In this document: piece after piece, positions 52,557 through 63,913 of the stretch | Layout of the letters: every line of letters begins with the position of its first letter | How positions within the stretch are numbered: the first letter of the stretch is position 1 | DNA from: an uncultured bacterium | GTDB lineage: Bacteria; Myxococcota_A; Polyangia; Polyangiales; Houyiibacteriaceae | Assembly: GCA_938024995.1 (NCBI GenBank) | Contig: CALJDU010000019.1 | Coordinates: 1 to 64,000 of the forward strand | Reading direction: 5' to 3' | DNA: 64,000 bases | Program-made: the position numbers and the translations under genes | Notes under the pieces: model-generated | Told to the model about the DNA's origin: nothing | Seen by the model: the letters and a program-made list of their open reading frames with translations, nothing else | The model's database searches: none

Positions 52557-53240
52557 CTACTTCTTCTTCGCGGGCTTCTTCTTCGCGGGCAGTCGGGTCG
52601 CTTCCTCTGCGATCCGTTTCTTCGTCGCGGCCCATGAGCAGATCGGGCACGTACTGAGATCGTGCGACCGCGCGGGGCAGTGCTCCCGTCCGAAGTAGAT
52701 GATCTGCAAGTGGCGTCGGTTCCAGGTGTCCTCCGGAAAGACCGCTTTGAGATCGCGCTCCGTGTTCTTGACGTTGCTGTCGTCACTCAAGCCCCAACGC
52801 GCGGCGAGCCGATGGATGTGGGTGTCCACAGGGAAGGACGGCACGTTGAACGACTGCGCCATCACGACGGACGCGGTCTTGTGGCCGACCCCCGCGAGCG
52901 CCTCGAGCGCGACGAGGTCCGCGGGCACCACGCCGCCGTGATCATCGACGAGCGCCTTGCTCATCTTCTTCAGGTTCTTGGCCTTGGTCGGCGCGAGCCC
53001 GAGTTGCCGAATGAAGGTGAGGATCTCGTCGGCCTCCATGGCCGCCATTTCTTCAGGACCGGGCGCCCGGGCGAAGAGGGCGGGCGTGACCTCGTTGACC
53101 TTCTTGTCGGTGGTCTGCGCCGAGAGGAGCACCGCGCACAGGAGCTGGTACGCGCTCTCATGGTCCAGCGGGATGGGCGGGTTCGGGTAGAGCTCATCGA
53201 GCATCACGCCGATGCGGTCGGCTTTGTCTTGGCGCTTCAC
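52557..53240 (-). CDS. nth: Endonuclease III family DNA glycosylase/lyase
   Basis: Removes oxidised pyrimidines and nicks at abasic sites. The HhH motif LEALAGVGHKTASVV holds catalytic Lys121, and the downstream PVDTHIHRLA holds catalytic Asp139. The Fe-S region is unusual: Cys188, Cys198 and Cys201 in CPARSHDLSTCPIC, spaced C-x9-C-x2-C. No fourth cysteine follows as in E. coli Nth (C-x6-C-x2-C-x5-C). A Lys-rich end (PAKKKPAKKK) follows. Start at ATG 53240, overlapping the glgX stop by 4 bases. Confidence 0.88.
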   Translation of the reverse strand: MKRQDKADRIGVMLDELYPNPPIPLDHESAYQLLCAVLLSAQTTDKKVNEVTPALFARAPGPEEMAAMEADEILTFIRQLGLAPTKAKNLKKMSKALVDDHGGVVPADLVALEALAGVGHKTASVVMAQSFNVPSFPVDTHIHRLAARWGLSDDSNVKNTERDLKAVFPEDTWNRRHLQIIYFGREHCPARSHDLSTCPICSWAATKKRIAEEATRLPAKKKPAKKK

Positions 53241-55036
53241 GGCGCGGACCTTATCACTTCGCGCATCACGAGCTGAAGGGATCGCGCGGGCACGACACCG
53301 AGCGCTCCCGCGCCGAGCCGCTTGTGAAAACCGTGAGGTATCGCGAAGCGAAGCGCGTCGTCTTCACCGTTGATCAACACACCCACCGCGTCTTCGATCC
53401 ATAAGCCGAGCGACCGTTCGTCGCCCCACTCGCACGGCTCGCCAAGCGGCGTGCACCACCGCGCCTCGGCGTCGCGCAGGAACGCGTCCCCGCGAAGTGT
53501 GCGGGCGTCGCGGCGCGCCGAGAGGAGCCGCTCCACGTCCCGAAGAAGCGCGTGGTCGATGTTCGTCCAGTCCATCCATGAGACCGTGTTGTCTTGGCAG
53601 TACGCGTTGTTGTTGCCGCCTTGAGTGCGTCCCAGTTCGTCGCCCATCAAGAGCATCGGGACGCCTCGCGAGAAGCAGAGCAGCGCGAGCAACATGCGCG
53701 TCGCGGCGGCGCGCTCCTCGAGAACGCGCGGGTCGTCGGTCTCGCCCTCGACCCCGTGGTTGTCGCTGTGGTTGTGGTCGTCTCCGTCGCGGTTGGCTTC
53801 GCCGTTGGCGTCGTTGTGTTTGCACCCGTAGCTGACGAGGTCGCGCAGCGTGAATCCGTCGTGCGAGGTGATGAACGAGACGCCAGCGGTGGGTCCGCGG
53901 TCCGCGAAGAGATCGGAGCTGCCCGCGATCCGCGTGGCGAGCGTCCCGATGCGGCCACCACCGTGCACGAACGCGCGAACGTCGTCGCGGAACTTACCGT
54001 TGAGCTCGCGCCACCCGCTCGGGAACTGACCGAGGCGATAGCCGTTGTCGCCGAGGTCCCACGGCTCGGCGATGAGCTTCAGACGCGAAAGCGACGGGTC
54101 CTGGGAGATCGACGCGAGGAACGGGCTCTCGCGATCGAAGGTGCCGTTCTTGCGTGCGAGCGCGGTCGCGAGGTCAAAACGGAACCCATCGACATGCATC
54201 TCGTCGGCCCAGAAGCGAAGGGCGTCCATGACGAGGCGAAGGTTCTGGGGGCGGTCGAGGTCGAGCGTGTTACCGCACCCGGTCACGTCGGGCTCACGGT
54301 AGGCATCGGTGACCAGCCCGCGGAGCGAGCGCACGTCGTCGCGACCCTCCGCGGTGTGATTGAAGACGACGTCCAAGAGCACTTCGAGGCCAGCGGCGTG
54401 GAGCGCGCGAACCATCTCCTTGAACTCGATCACCGCGCGACGCGGATCGGTCGCGTAGCCGGCGTACGGCGCGAAAAACGCGATGGGGTTGTAGCCCCAG
54501 TAGTTCGTCAGCCCGCGCTCGCGAAGCGCCGGTTCGCTCAGGAAGTGCGCGACGGGCATCAGCTGCACCGCGGTCACGCCGAGGTTCGTGAGGTGCTCGA
54601 TGATCGGTGCGCTCGCGAATCCACCAAAGCGACCGCGGAGGGACGCGGGGACGTCGGGGTGCGTCATGGTCATCCCGCGGAGGTGCGCTTCGTAGATGAC
54701 GGTGTCGGTCCACGCGGTCGCCGGGCGGCGGTCCGTACCCCAGTCGAACACCTCGTCGACGACGATCGCGGCGTTTGCGTCTTCGTCGATCGCGCGCGCT
54801 CGCGGGTCGAGCAACTTGTGCCCTCCGCGCGTGAAGCGATAGCGCGTCCCGAAGGGCGCGTCGGCGGTGATCACGAACCCGCCCGAGACCCGCTTCATCT
54901 CGTGCTTTTCAAGCGTCGCTCCGGACAGCAACTCAAGGCTCAGCGCGTCGCCGTCCGCTTCCACCGCGAAGCGGGTCCGTCCGTCTTCCCGCGTGACGCC
55001 GGGGCGTAGATCGAAGAAAGCGCTCACCGCCCGCAA
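53237..55036 (-). CDS. glgX: Glycogen debranching enzyme GlgX (isoamylase type)
   Basis: Cuts alpha-1,6 branches of glycogen. A short N-terminal carbohydrate-binding-like region precedes the GH13 barrel. Catalytic residues fit: Asp288 in HVDGFRFDLA, Glu324 in KLIAEPWDLGDNG and Asp393 in TSHDGFTLRD. Other GlgX marks are TNYWGYNPIAFFAPYAGYA and YCQDNTVSWMDW. At 599 aa it is a little short of the usual 650-700. Start ATG 55036, divergent from malQ over about 40 bp. The end overlaps nth. Part of a glycogen turnover cluster. Confidence 0.92.
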   Translation of the reverse strand: MRAVSAFFDLRPGVTREDGRTRFAVEADGDALSLELLSGATLEKHEMKRVSGGFVITADAPFGTRYRFTRGGHKLLDPRARAIDEDANAAIVVDEVFDWGTDRRPATAWTDTVIYEAHLRGMTMTHPDVPASLRGRFGGFASAPIIEHLTNLGVTAVQLMPVAHFLSEPALRERGLTNYWGYNPIAFFAPYAGYATDPRRAVIEFKEMVRALHAAGLEVLLDVVFNHTAEGRDDVRSLRGLVTDAYREPDVTGCGNTLDLDRPQNLRLVMDALRFWADEMHVDGFRFDLATALARKNGTFDRESPFLASISQDPSLSRLKLIAEPWDLGDNGYRLGQFPSGWRELNGKFRDDVRAFVHGGGRIGTLATRIAGSSDLFADRGPTAGVSFITSHDGFTLRDLVSYGCKHNDANGEANRDGDDHNHSDNHGVEGETDDPRVLEERAAATRMLLALLCFSRGVPMLLMGDELGRTQGGNNNAYCQDNTVSWMDWTNIDHALLRDVERLLSARRDARTLRGDAFLRDAEARWCTPLGEPCEWGDERSLGLWIEDAVGVLINGEDDALRFAIPHGFHKRLGAGALGVVPARSLQLVMREVIRSAP

Positions 55037-55078
55037 GGGTAGCTTGACTCGCGCCGCGGAGGAGAACTACCGAGAGAC

Positions 55079-57108
55079 ATGACCCTTCGTTCTCTCGCCG
55101 ACGCCTACGGAATCGTCACCGAGCACCAGGACGGTCTCGGACAGACGGTCGTTCCTTCAGACGACACCCTGCGCTCGCTCCTCCGCGTCCTCGGTCTCGA
55201 CGTAGAGGGGCTCGACGCGGAGGGGCTCGATGACGCCGAACGCACGAAGCGTCTCGGTGAGTGGCAGCGGGTCCTCCCGAAGGTCTGCGTAGCGTTTGAT
55301 GAGGCACCGGCCCTGACGGTTCGCGTGTCGCATCTCGCTTGGGCCCGGGTGATCGTGACCACGCGTCAAGGAGAGGTGCTCTGCGCGTTTGACCGCGACT
55401 TGGCGCGCGAGCCGGGTCACGAAGAGACGCACTACGGGGAGCGATTCTTTGAGAAGAAAATCGCGCTGCCGGAGCTCCCGTACGGGCGCCATCACGTCGC
55501 GGTCTCGATCGGTGGTCATCGTCACGAAGCCGCGCTCTTCCGCGCGCCGACCCGCGCGCGTCCTTTGAGCGAGCGTCAGCTCGGCGCCTTCCTCCCGCTC
55601 TACGCTCTGCGAAGCGAACGGGGGCTCGGACCGGATCTCACCGCCTTGCACCGTTTGTGCGCTTGGCTGAAAGAGCAAGGCGTGTCGTGCTTCGGGACGC
55701 TGCCGCTCCACGCCCAGTTTCTTCTCAAGGGCAGCGACGCGCAGTGCGCGCAGCCGTTTGAGCCGAGTCCGTACTCGCCGGCCAGTCGACTCTTCTGGAA
55801 CGAGCTCTTTCTCGATCCCGAGGCGACGGCGGACGGCGCGCAAGTGTCGCCGGTCGCGCGAGACGAGCTGGACGCGTTGATGTCGGCGGACCTGATCGAC
55901 TACGACGCGCTCGCGCGGTGCAAGAGGGCGATCCTTGAGGGGATCGCGGAGACGTATTTCGATCGCGACGCGCCGGGTTTGGAAGCGTTCCTCGAGCGGC
56001 GCCCCCACGCCGAGGAGTACGCCCGCTTTCGTGCGCAGACCGAGACACGTGGAGCGGCCTTCCACCAGTGGGGAGACGCCTCCGCCGAAGCGCTCGCGAA
56101 AGTCGATGGCGAGGCGTTTGAAGAACGCGTTCGCTACCACCTCTTCGCGCAAGTGGAGATGGAGCGACAGCTCGCCGCCGCCGACGCGCTCCCGCTCTAT
56201 CTCGATCTTCCGCTCGGGGTGCACCCCGACGGCTACGACGCTTGGCGCTTCCGCGACTTCTTTTTGGATGGTGTCTCTGCCGGGGCGCCGCCTGACGCGC
56301 TCTTCACGGGCGGGCAGGACTGGGGCTTTCGCCCGATGCATCCGGAGCGCGCGCGAGACGATGGTTACGACTACCTCTACGACTGTCTTGGTCGCGAGAT
56401 GGAGCGCGCGTCGATCCTGCGGGTCGACCACGTCATGGGGCTTCATCGAATCTATTGCGTGCCGCCTGGTGCGTCAGCGACATCAGGGGCGTATCTCCGT
56501 TATCGACCCGACGAGCTCTACGCCTTGCTTACGCTCGCGTCGCACGAACACGGCGCGGCGATCGTCGGCGAAGATCTCGGGACCGTTCCCCACGCGGTGC
56601 GCGAGGCGATGAACCGCCACGGTCTCTTGCGGATGCACGTCGCACAGTTCGAGGTCGACCCCGGCGCCGCGAACCCAGTCGACATCGTGCGCGCACCGCC
56701 GACCGAATCGCTCGCGAGCCTGAACACGCACGACCTCCCGACCTTCGGCGGGTTCCTCGCGTGCGCCGATGCGGATGTGCGTCGTGATCTCGGGATGCTG
56801 AGCGAAGGTCAAAGGCAACAGGAGAAGCGCGCGCGCGCGCAGGTGGTGGACGCGCTGGCTCGGTTCGCGTCGAGCGAGCGAGACGACGCGATCTTGGGAG
56901 CGCTCCTGCGACGGCTCTGCGCGAGCGACGCGAAGGTGGTGCTCATCAACCTCGAAGACCTGTGGCTGGAAACGCGCTTTCAGAACGTGCCCGGGACGAG
57001 CACCGAGCTGCCCAACTGGCGACGCCCCGCGACGCTTACGCTGGAGGAGATGCAAGCGCGCTTCGGTCCGATCTTGCAGGAGCTGGCGCAGCTCCGCGGG
57101 CCGGCCAC

Positions 57109-57112
<4 letters not shown>
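55079..57112 (+). CDS. malQ: 4-alpha-glucanotransferase (MalQ, GH77)
   Basis: Rearranges maltooligosaccharides by moving alpha-1,4-glucan segments. The 677-aa length and GH77 signatures fit: ASRLFWNELFLDPEA, LPLYLDLPLGVHPDGYDAWR, RVDHVMGLHRIYCVP (nucleophile Asp), AIVGEDLGTVPHAVREAM (acid/base Glu) and SLNTHDLPTFGGF (third Asp). Start at ATG 55079 shortly after the divergent glgX start. The stop overlaps glgB by 4 bases, so malQ and glgB are an operon for glycogen or maltodextrin handling. Confidence 0.93.
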
Positions 57113-58919
<1,807 letters not shown>

Positions 58920-58923
<4 letters not shown>

Positions 58924-60555
58924 GCCATCTCGTAGCGACTCGGGAGGGCGGTCTCGAGCGCCTGAGCGAGAAAATCGCGCTGCAGCACGGACGGTCGACC
59001 GACCGTCCCGATGCGGATCCCATCGACCTTGAAGCGGGCCGCGGTCTCCCCGAGCTGCGAGAGCTTTCGTTCAAACAAGTTCATACGGATCGCGTGGCTC
59101 GGCGGGTCGACCTTCGCGGTGATGCGGACACACGCTCCTCGTCTGACGTCGACCGTGACCTCCACGTGTGGGCGGGAGTGAAACGCACGAACCGTCACGC
59201 CGTCCGGGCAGTTCGCGAGGAAGGCATCGAGCGCGCTGTCGAGTCGCGCGAGCGAGGTCGTGAACTCGGTGAGCCGAGCGACGACCACGGTCTTGAACAG
59301 CTCGTCGATCACATGTGGGCGCCGGCTCGCGTAGACCTTCAGCCGTCTCAGGTTTCGGAAGGAGTCCTCGTCACCAAACGCCTCGAGCTTCGAGTCGGCG
59401 TTGAGGAACAAAGAAAGCGACGTGAACGGGTGGTTCCTGAGCACGGCGACGTCGTCGCAAGTGTCTGCGACCTCGGCTTCGCGCAGAGACACCAGCTCGG
59501 GGGCGCGCGATCAGTTCGATGGGCGCTTCCAGCACGCGAACCGTTCGCCAGAGCGGGCTCTTCAGAGACTCTTCGAGAGAGGGCAGCGGGTCTCTCGCGA
59601 CGGCCTCATCCACGAACCCTCCGCGGAACACCAGGCCTCCTTTGAGCAAGATCGGTTTCATGGGGCCGAGCAGTGTGTCGAAGTGGTCACGAATGATTGC
59701 GCTCTGTCGCGCCTTCTCTTTGCGCGTCCCGCCGGACTCTTCGATCGCGAGCTGGAGCGAGATCAGCTCGCCGCGCGGATGACCATGCTCGGTGAGAGCG
59801 TCGGCCAGGACGAGACGCGCGACCGGATCCGATGGGTCGCGGAGCCCGTTCGCCAAGATCTGCGGGATGTCGTCTGGTGATTCTTCCGGGAGGTGGAGCG
59901 ACGCCACGAACGCCAGGTCGTCCTCGGACGCGGGCTCGGGCTCCCCGGCGGTCTCGATCCTCTCGGCGGTCTTTTCGAAGCGCGATGTCAGGTAGGCGAT
60001 TGGGCCCGACGGTTCGTCCCAGCGGGTCGCGATGCTCGAAGCGTCGAACGCACGCGCGGCGGTCACCGTGCGTGGGTCTCCTTGGAGCACCATGAGCTTG
60101 AACGCCTGGGTCCAGACCGTTCGCGTACCTGAGCTGATGAACGGCGGCTTGGCGATCATCGCGTTCAACACGTCGGTGATCCGAGGATCTGCCGCCTCAC
60201 CCTGGAGGAGCTCGATACGGGTCTTGATGTCTTTGCTCTTCGCCTCCAGCAAGGTCGCGTAGAGCGCGCCACGATCAAGCATCCGGAACCGCTCCCGTTT
60301 CGCGACCCAGTCGGCTTGCGGGATCTTCTTCTGGGTCCGCACTGCGCGCGCGTCGTCGCTCTCGTAGGCGATAGAGAAGCGAGCGATCGCGTCGGCAACC
60401 TCGGGGCTGGGTCGAATGCGCCAACGCATCAGCAATGAGTCGAAGACCGCCGCGGCATCGTTCCGCGTCTTCCTCGACGCCGTGGGCTTAGAAGGCGATC
60501 GCGACGTCGAGCTTGGCGACTTCGGCTTCGACGACTTCGGCTTCGACCTCCGCAT
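58920..60555 (-). pseudogene. TIGR02996-domain protein, frameshifted in a run of C (two frames)
   Basis: One frame (60555 to ~59505) gives a helical, Arg/Lys-rich N-terminus and the repeat-companion motif VLADALTEHGHPRGELISLQ typical of TIGR02996 proteins in Myxococcota and planctomycetes. It then drifts into low-complexity Arg. Another frame (about 59515 to 58920) continues with LVSLREAEVADTC, hydrophobic strands and a normal end. Joining them needs one base removed from the C5 run (plus-strand GGGGG near 59505), giving IARPELVSLREAE. So this is one gene with an indel, either a real frameshift, a homopolymer sequencing error or programmed slippage. The ATG at 60555 is the preferred start. 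Confidence 0.6.
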
Positions 60556-60672
60556 CGGTGCGCAGTCGCAGACTCGAAGCGTAGCGGAGAACTCGCGGCG
60601 ATGGCGCCGGCGCGCGAACAAGGCGCACTATCTCCGCCCATGCTTGCCGACCGCGCACCTGACTGTGAGCGA

Positions 60673-61419
60673 CTACATCTCGGTGGCGTGGAACGCGATC
60701 GCAGCGCCTTGATGATCGGTTACCACCGCGATCACCTCATCACCCGGGATCTTCGTGTGCATGATGAGCGCGCCGCCGCCGGCCTTTGTTTTCTCGATCG
60801 CGTCGCTCAGCTTCGGGACGTGGATGTAGTACATCCACGCGCTCACCGGCATGTGCTCGGGTCGTTCGTACACGCCGCCCCACGTTCGCGTCTCGTCGCC
60901 CCACATGTGATAGGGGCCCGTGGGTGACTCCATGACGGACATCACCTTCCAGCCGAAGGCGGCTTCGTAGAACACCTTCGCGCCTTCGACGTCCGATGTC
61001 GCGAGGTCATGCCAGCTCACCTTGCCCGCCGTCTGTTCAAAGGGCGGATCGATGCCCGGATCCTCTTCGCTCTGGTAGGCCGCCGCGACCGCTCCTTGGG
61101 GATCGGCGAAGATCGCGATCTTGCCGACCGACGGGACCTCCATCTGCTGCATGATGGTGCCGCCCGCGGCTTCAATCTTGGGAACCGTCTCCGAGAGATC
61201 GGAAGTTGAGATGTAGCCGAGCCAGTGCGGCGGGACCTGGCCTTTCATCTCTTCGGGGAGCGCTTCGACGCCGCCCATCGCCGACTCTCCGACGCCGAGC
61301 ATGGTGTAGCCCGTGTCCCCAAAGGGCTTCCGTGTGTAGCCGACGACGTCGCAGTAGAAGTCGAGGGACCCCTCCTTGTCGTAGGTCATCATGTCATACC
61401 AAACGAAGTTCCCGGCCAT
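60673..61419 (-). CDS. VOC/glyoxalase-superfamily protein with two VOC domains (248 aa)
   Basis: A soluble VOC protein with two similar halves. Each half has a beta-alpha-beta-beta-beta module: N-half FVWYDMMTYDKEGSLDFYC and IAIFADPQGAVAAAYQ; C-half VSWHDLATSDVEGAKVFYEA and VIAVVTDHQGAAIAFH. VOC proteins are metal-dependent or binding proteins such as glyoxalases and antibiotic-resistance proteins; the reaction here is unknown. The ATG at 61419 has GGGAGGAG 7-14 bases upstream; earlier residues in frame are Arg/Ser-rich. It is divergent from the UbiB-like gene. Confidence 0.82.
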   Translation of the reverse strand: MAGNFVWYDMMTYDKEGSLDFYCDVVGYTRKPFGDTGYTMLGVGESAMGGVEALPEEMKGQVPPHWLGYISTSDLSETVPKIEAAGGTIMQQMEVPSVGKIAIFADPQGAVAAAYQSEEDPGIDPPFEQTAGKVSWHDLATSDVEGAKVFYEAAFGWKVMSVMESPTGPYHMWGDETRTWGGVYERPEHMPVSAWMYYIHVPKLSDAIEKTKAGGGALIMHTKIPGDEVIAVVTDHQGAAIAFHATEM

Positions 61420-61529
61420 CTCGCACTCCTCCCGTCGCGCTCCGCGACTGCTGCGAGAGTAGTGGAGACGGCGCAAGAAGGGGACCGAGTTTGCCCTCGG
61501 CCCAGATTGCCTCTAGACATGAGCCCCAC

Positions 61530-62921
61530 GTGAAGAGGCTTTGGCATACGGTCGCTCGGTTCGTGCTCGTCGCGGGTACGCTCGCGCCGATCTACCTCAG
61601 CTACACCGTCCCCTGGCTCGATGAGAAGTTCCTTGGTCGCCCCATCGACTGGAAGAAGATGCGCAAGCTTCATGTGGCGAACGCCAAGAAGTTCTACGCG
61701 ATGGCTACGCGGATGGGCGGCGCGATGATCAAGGTCGGCCAGATCATCAGCACCCGCGCGGACATCATGCCGCGTGAGTGGGTGGTCGGGCTCTCGGGTC
61801 TTCAAGACTCGGTGAACCCCGCCCCGTGGAGCGCGATCGAGCCGCGTTTGCGTGAAGAGCTGGGCGACGATCCTGATCGCGTCTTCAAGGAGATCGACCA
61901 CGAGTCGGTCGCGGCCGCCAGCTTCGGGCAGGTCCATCGCGCGACCACGCACGACGGCCAGAAGATCGCGCTGAAGATCAAGCACGCGGACATCGACTGG
62001 AAGCTCGACATCGACATGAAGACGCTCCGGATCGCGGTGCCGCTCTTCAACATCTTCATCCCGAAGATCAAGCTGAAGGCCATCTACCAAGAGGTCGGCG
62101 AAGCGCTTACGCGCGAGCTCAACTATGAGCGCGAAGCGGAGCACACCCGGATCATCGGGAAGAACCTCACGGGCGTGCCTTACGTCCACGTGCCCAAGGT
62201 CCTCGATGACTACACGACAGGCTCCGTGATCTGCACGACTTGGTTTGATGGCGAGAAGGTCAGCAAGCGAAAGCAGATCATGGCGGCGGGGCTCGACCTG
62301 CACGAGCTGATCAACATCATCATCTACGCCTACACGCGGATGATTTTTGCTGACGGCGTCTTCCAGTCCGACCCTCACCCCGGCAACCTGCTCTACAACG
62401 TTGACGAAGATGGCGACCCGATCTTGTGCATCTTGGACTTCGGTCAGGTGAAGATGCTGCCGCCGGACTTTCAGAGCGCGCTCATGATGTCGGCGATGGC
62501 GTTCATGGGGCGTGACGTTCGCGGCTTCGAAAAATCGCTCGTCGACCTTGGGTTGGTCAGCGCGAAGGACGCCGAGCGCGCCCGTCCGCTGCTCGAGAAG
62601 TTCTTCGATGAGTACTTCGAGCTCTCCCCGGCCGACCTGCAGAAGCTTGACCTGCGTCAGGTCGGCGAAGACGTAAAAGCGTTGATCGATGACATCGACG
62701 GCATCCACATCCCAACCGATCTGGTGCTCTACGGGCGAACGTTCTCGCTCCTCGCAGGCGTCGTTACTCAGCTCGACCGAAACGTGAACGGCCTGATGCT
62801 CGCTCGCCCGATGATCATGCAGGCGCTGACGAACCCGGCGAAGCTGACGATGCCAGGGTACGAAGCGCGCGCCGAAGCGAAGAACGCGAAAACGCCCGCG
62901 CCGGTAAGCGCGAGCGTTTAG
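61530..62921 (+). CDS. ABC1/UbiB (ADCK-like) atypical kinase family protein (463 aa)
   Basis: Atypical kinases that support ubiquinone or lipid metabolism, located at the inner membrane. The family KxGQ motif is in MIKVGQIISTRADIMP (about 71), followed by AAASFGQVHRA (A-rich loop), LNYEREAEH, VFQSDPHPGNLLYNV and CILDFGQVKML (DFG). The N-terminal hydrophobic stretch (about 6-20) is probably a membrane anchor. The GTG start at 61530 was chosen because the ATG at 61519 is out of frame and stops after four codons. No ubiquinone genes are adjacent. Confidence 0.88.
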   Translation: MKRLWHTVARFVLVAGTLAPIYLSYTVPWLDEKFLGRPIDWKKMRKLHVANAKKFYAMATRMGGAMIKVGQIISTRADIMPREWVVGLSGLQDSVNPAPWSAIEPRLREELGDDPDRVFKEIDHESVAAASFGQVHRATTHDGQKIALKIKHADIDWKLDIDMKTLRIAVPLFNIFIPKIKLKAIYQEVGEALTRELNYEREAEHTRIIGKNLTGVPYVHVPKVLDDYTTGSVICTTWFDGEKVSKRKQIMAAGLDLHELINIIIYAYTRMIFADGVFQSDPHPGNLLYNVDEDGDPILCILDFGQVKMLPPDFQSALMMSAMAFMGRDVRGFEKSLVDLGLVSAKDAERARPLLEKFFDEYFELSPADLQKLDLRQVGEDVKALIDDIDGIHIPTDLVLYGRTFSLLAGVVTQLDRNVNGLMLARPMIMQALTNPAKLTMPGYEARAEAKNAKTPAPVSASV

Positions 62922-63000
62922 GTACGCTTCCTCCGTTTGCGGACGGCGGACGTTAGAAGCCCGCGAACAGAGCGCTCGCGCGCTACAGCGCTGAACCGTG

Positions 63001-63026
63001 TCGCTGGTCAACCGATTGACCAGCGA
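63001..63026. promoter_or_regulatory. Perfect 11-bp inverted repeat
   Basis: TCGCTGGTCAA (63001-63011) and TTGACCAGCGA (63016-63026) with a 4-base centre, 80 bases after the UbiB-like stop and 120 before the next lipoprotein start. No U-run follows, so an operator for the downstream lipoprotein gene fits better than a terminator, though both are possible. Confidence 0.5.
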
Positions 63027-63145
63027 TAGAGACCGCCCACGAAGCACCTCGGGTCACGTGACTGGGAAACGTCGCGTTTATAGGCGGATCGCGCCGTACG
63101 AGTCGTTGGCGCGCATCGTGCGATGTCTCGTGACCAGGAGGTTCT

Positions 63146-63865
63146 ATGAAGAAACGAACTCGGTCACTCACCCTACTTATCGCGCTCTCATTGAGTACGG
63201 CGTGCATCGATCACGCTCAAATCGACGCTGACGATCACCTCGTCGCAACCGACCTGGTGGAGGCCACGCCAGACGAGCACGCGCGGCGGCTGTTCGCGAT
63301 GTCCGCTGCGGAGCAAAGTGGCGACGCGCTGCCGGAGAGCTTGGTGGCGGGCGCTGAAGGCCTCGACTATCTCGCTTGGACGGCCGCAGTTGCCAACTCG
63401 TATGTCGATGCATGCGACGAACTGGGGCGCGCCCCCAATGACGTCGAGCCGGCGGTTCTCGAGCTCGCCGCAAACCTCAGAGCGGCCGAGTACGACCGCC
63501 TTCGAAGTTGTGTTTCGCGGGTGGCTGGAGACGAAGTCGGAAGCTGCTTTGGCGTCTCGGTCGAACAGAATATTCCTCCAGCAGGCGGCGCTGCGGGAGG
63601 CGCGGCAGGGGGCGGTTGGGGCGGTCCCGTGGTCCTTCTCGCGTGGGTCATCGCGAGCGAGGTCGTCGGCAGCGTCGCCGATGACACTGGCTACTACTCG
63701 GACCCCGAGGTCCTCAACGAGGCCGGAAACTCAAACACTCGCGCGCAGCTCGAGCGGATGCGTTCCGACAGGACGCTTGAGTCCACGACTCGGCTGCAAG
63801 ACGGAAACGACAAACTCATTGAAGAGATGCTCCGACGCCGAGCGAACTCTGGTCGACTCCGATAG
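63146..63865 (+). CDS. Lipoprotein with Gly-rich segment (239 aa)
   Basis: The ATG at 63146 has AGGAGG nearby (63137-63142). The signal ends at LSTAC with Cys20 as lipid site. The mature protein is acidic and helical in its first ~120 residues with several cysteines (VDACDELG, LRSCVSRV, GSCFGVS). A Gly/Ala stretch (PAGGAAGGAAGGGWGG) and one hydrophobic segment (VVLLAWVIASEVVG) lie near residues 150-175. No known family. It is the first of two adjacent lipoprotein genes. Confidence 0.7.
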   Translation: MKKRTRSLTLLIALSLSTACIDHAQIDADDHLVATDLVEATPDEHARRLFAMSAAEQSGDALPESLVAGAEGLDYLAWTAAVANSYVDACDELGRAPNDVEPAVLELAANLRAAEYDRLRSCVSRVAGDEVGSCFGVSVEQNIPPAGGAAGGAAGGGWGGPVVLLAWVIASEVVGSVADDTGYYSDPEVLNEAGNSNTRAQLERMRSDRTLESTTRLQDGNDKLIEEMLRRRANSGRLR

Positions 63866-63913
63866 CCCAAATAGTAACACTGAAAAGCTAATAGAAATCG
63901 AAAGAAGAATACG

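Noticed and set aside
56962..57108. Upstream extension of GlgB
   Set aside because: It lies inside the end of malQ; the GTG in the GTGA overlap is the natural start.
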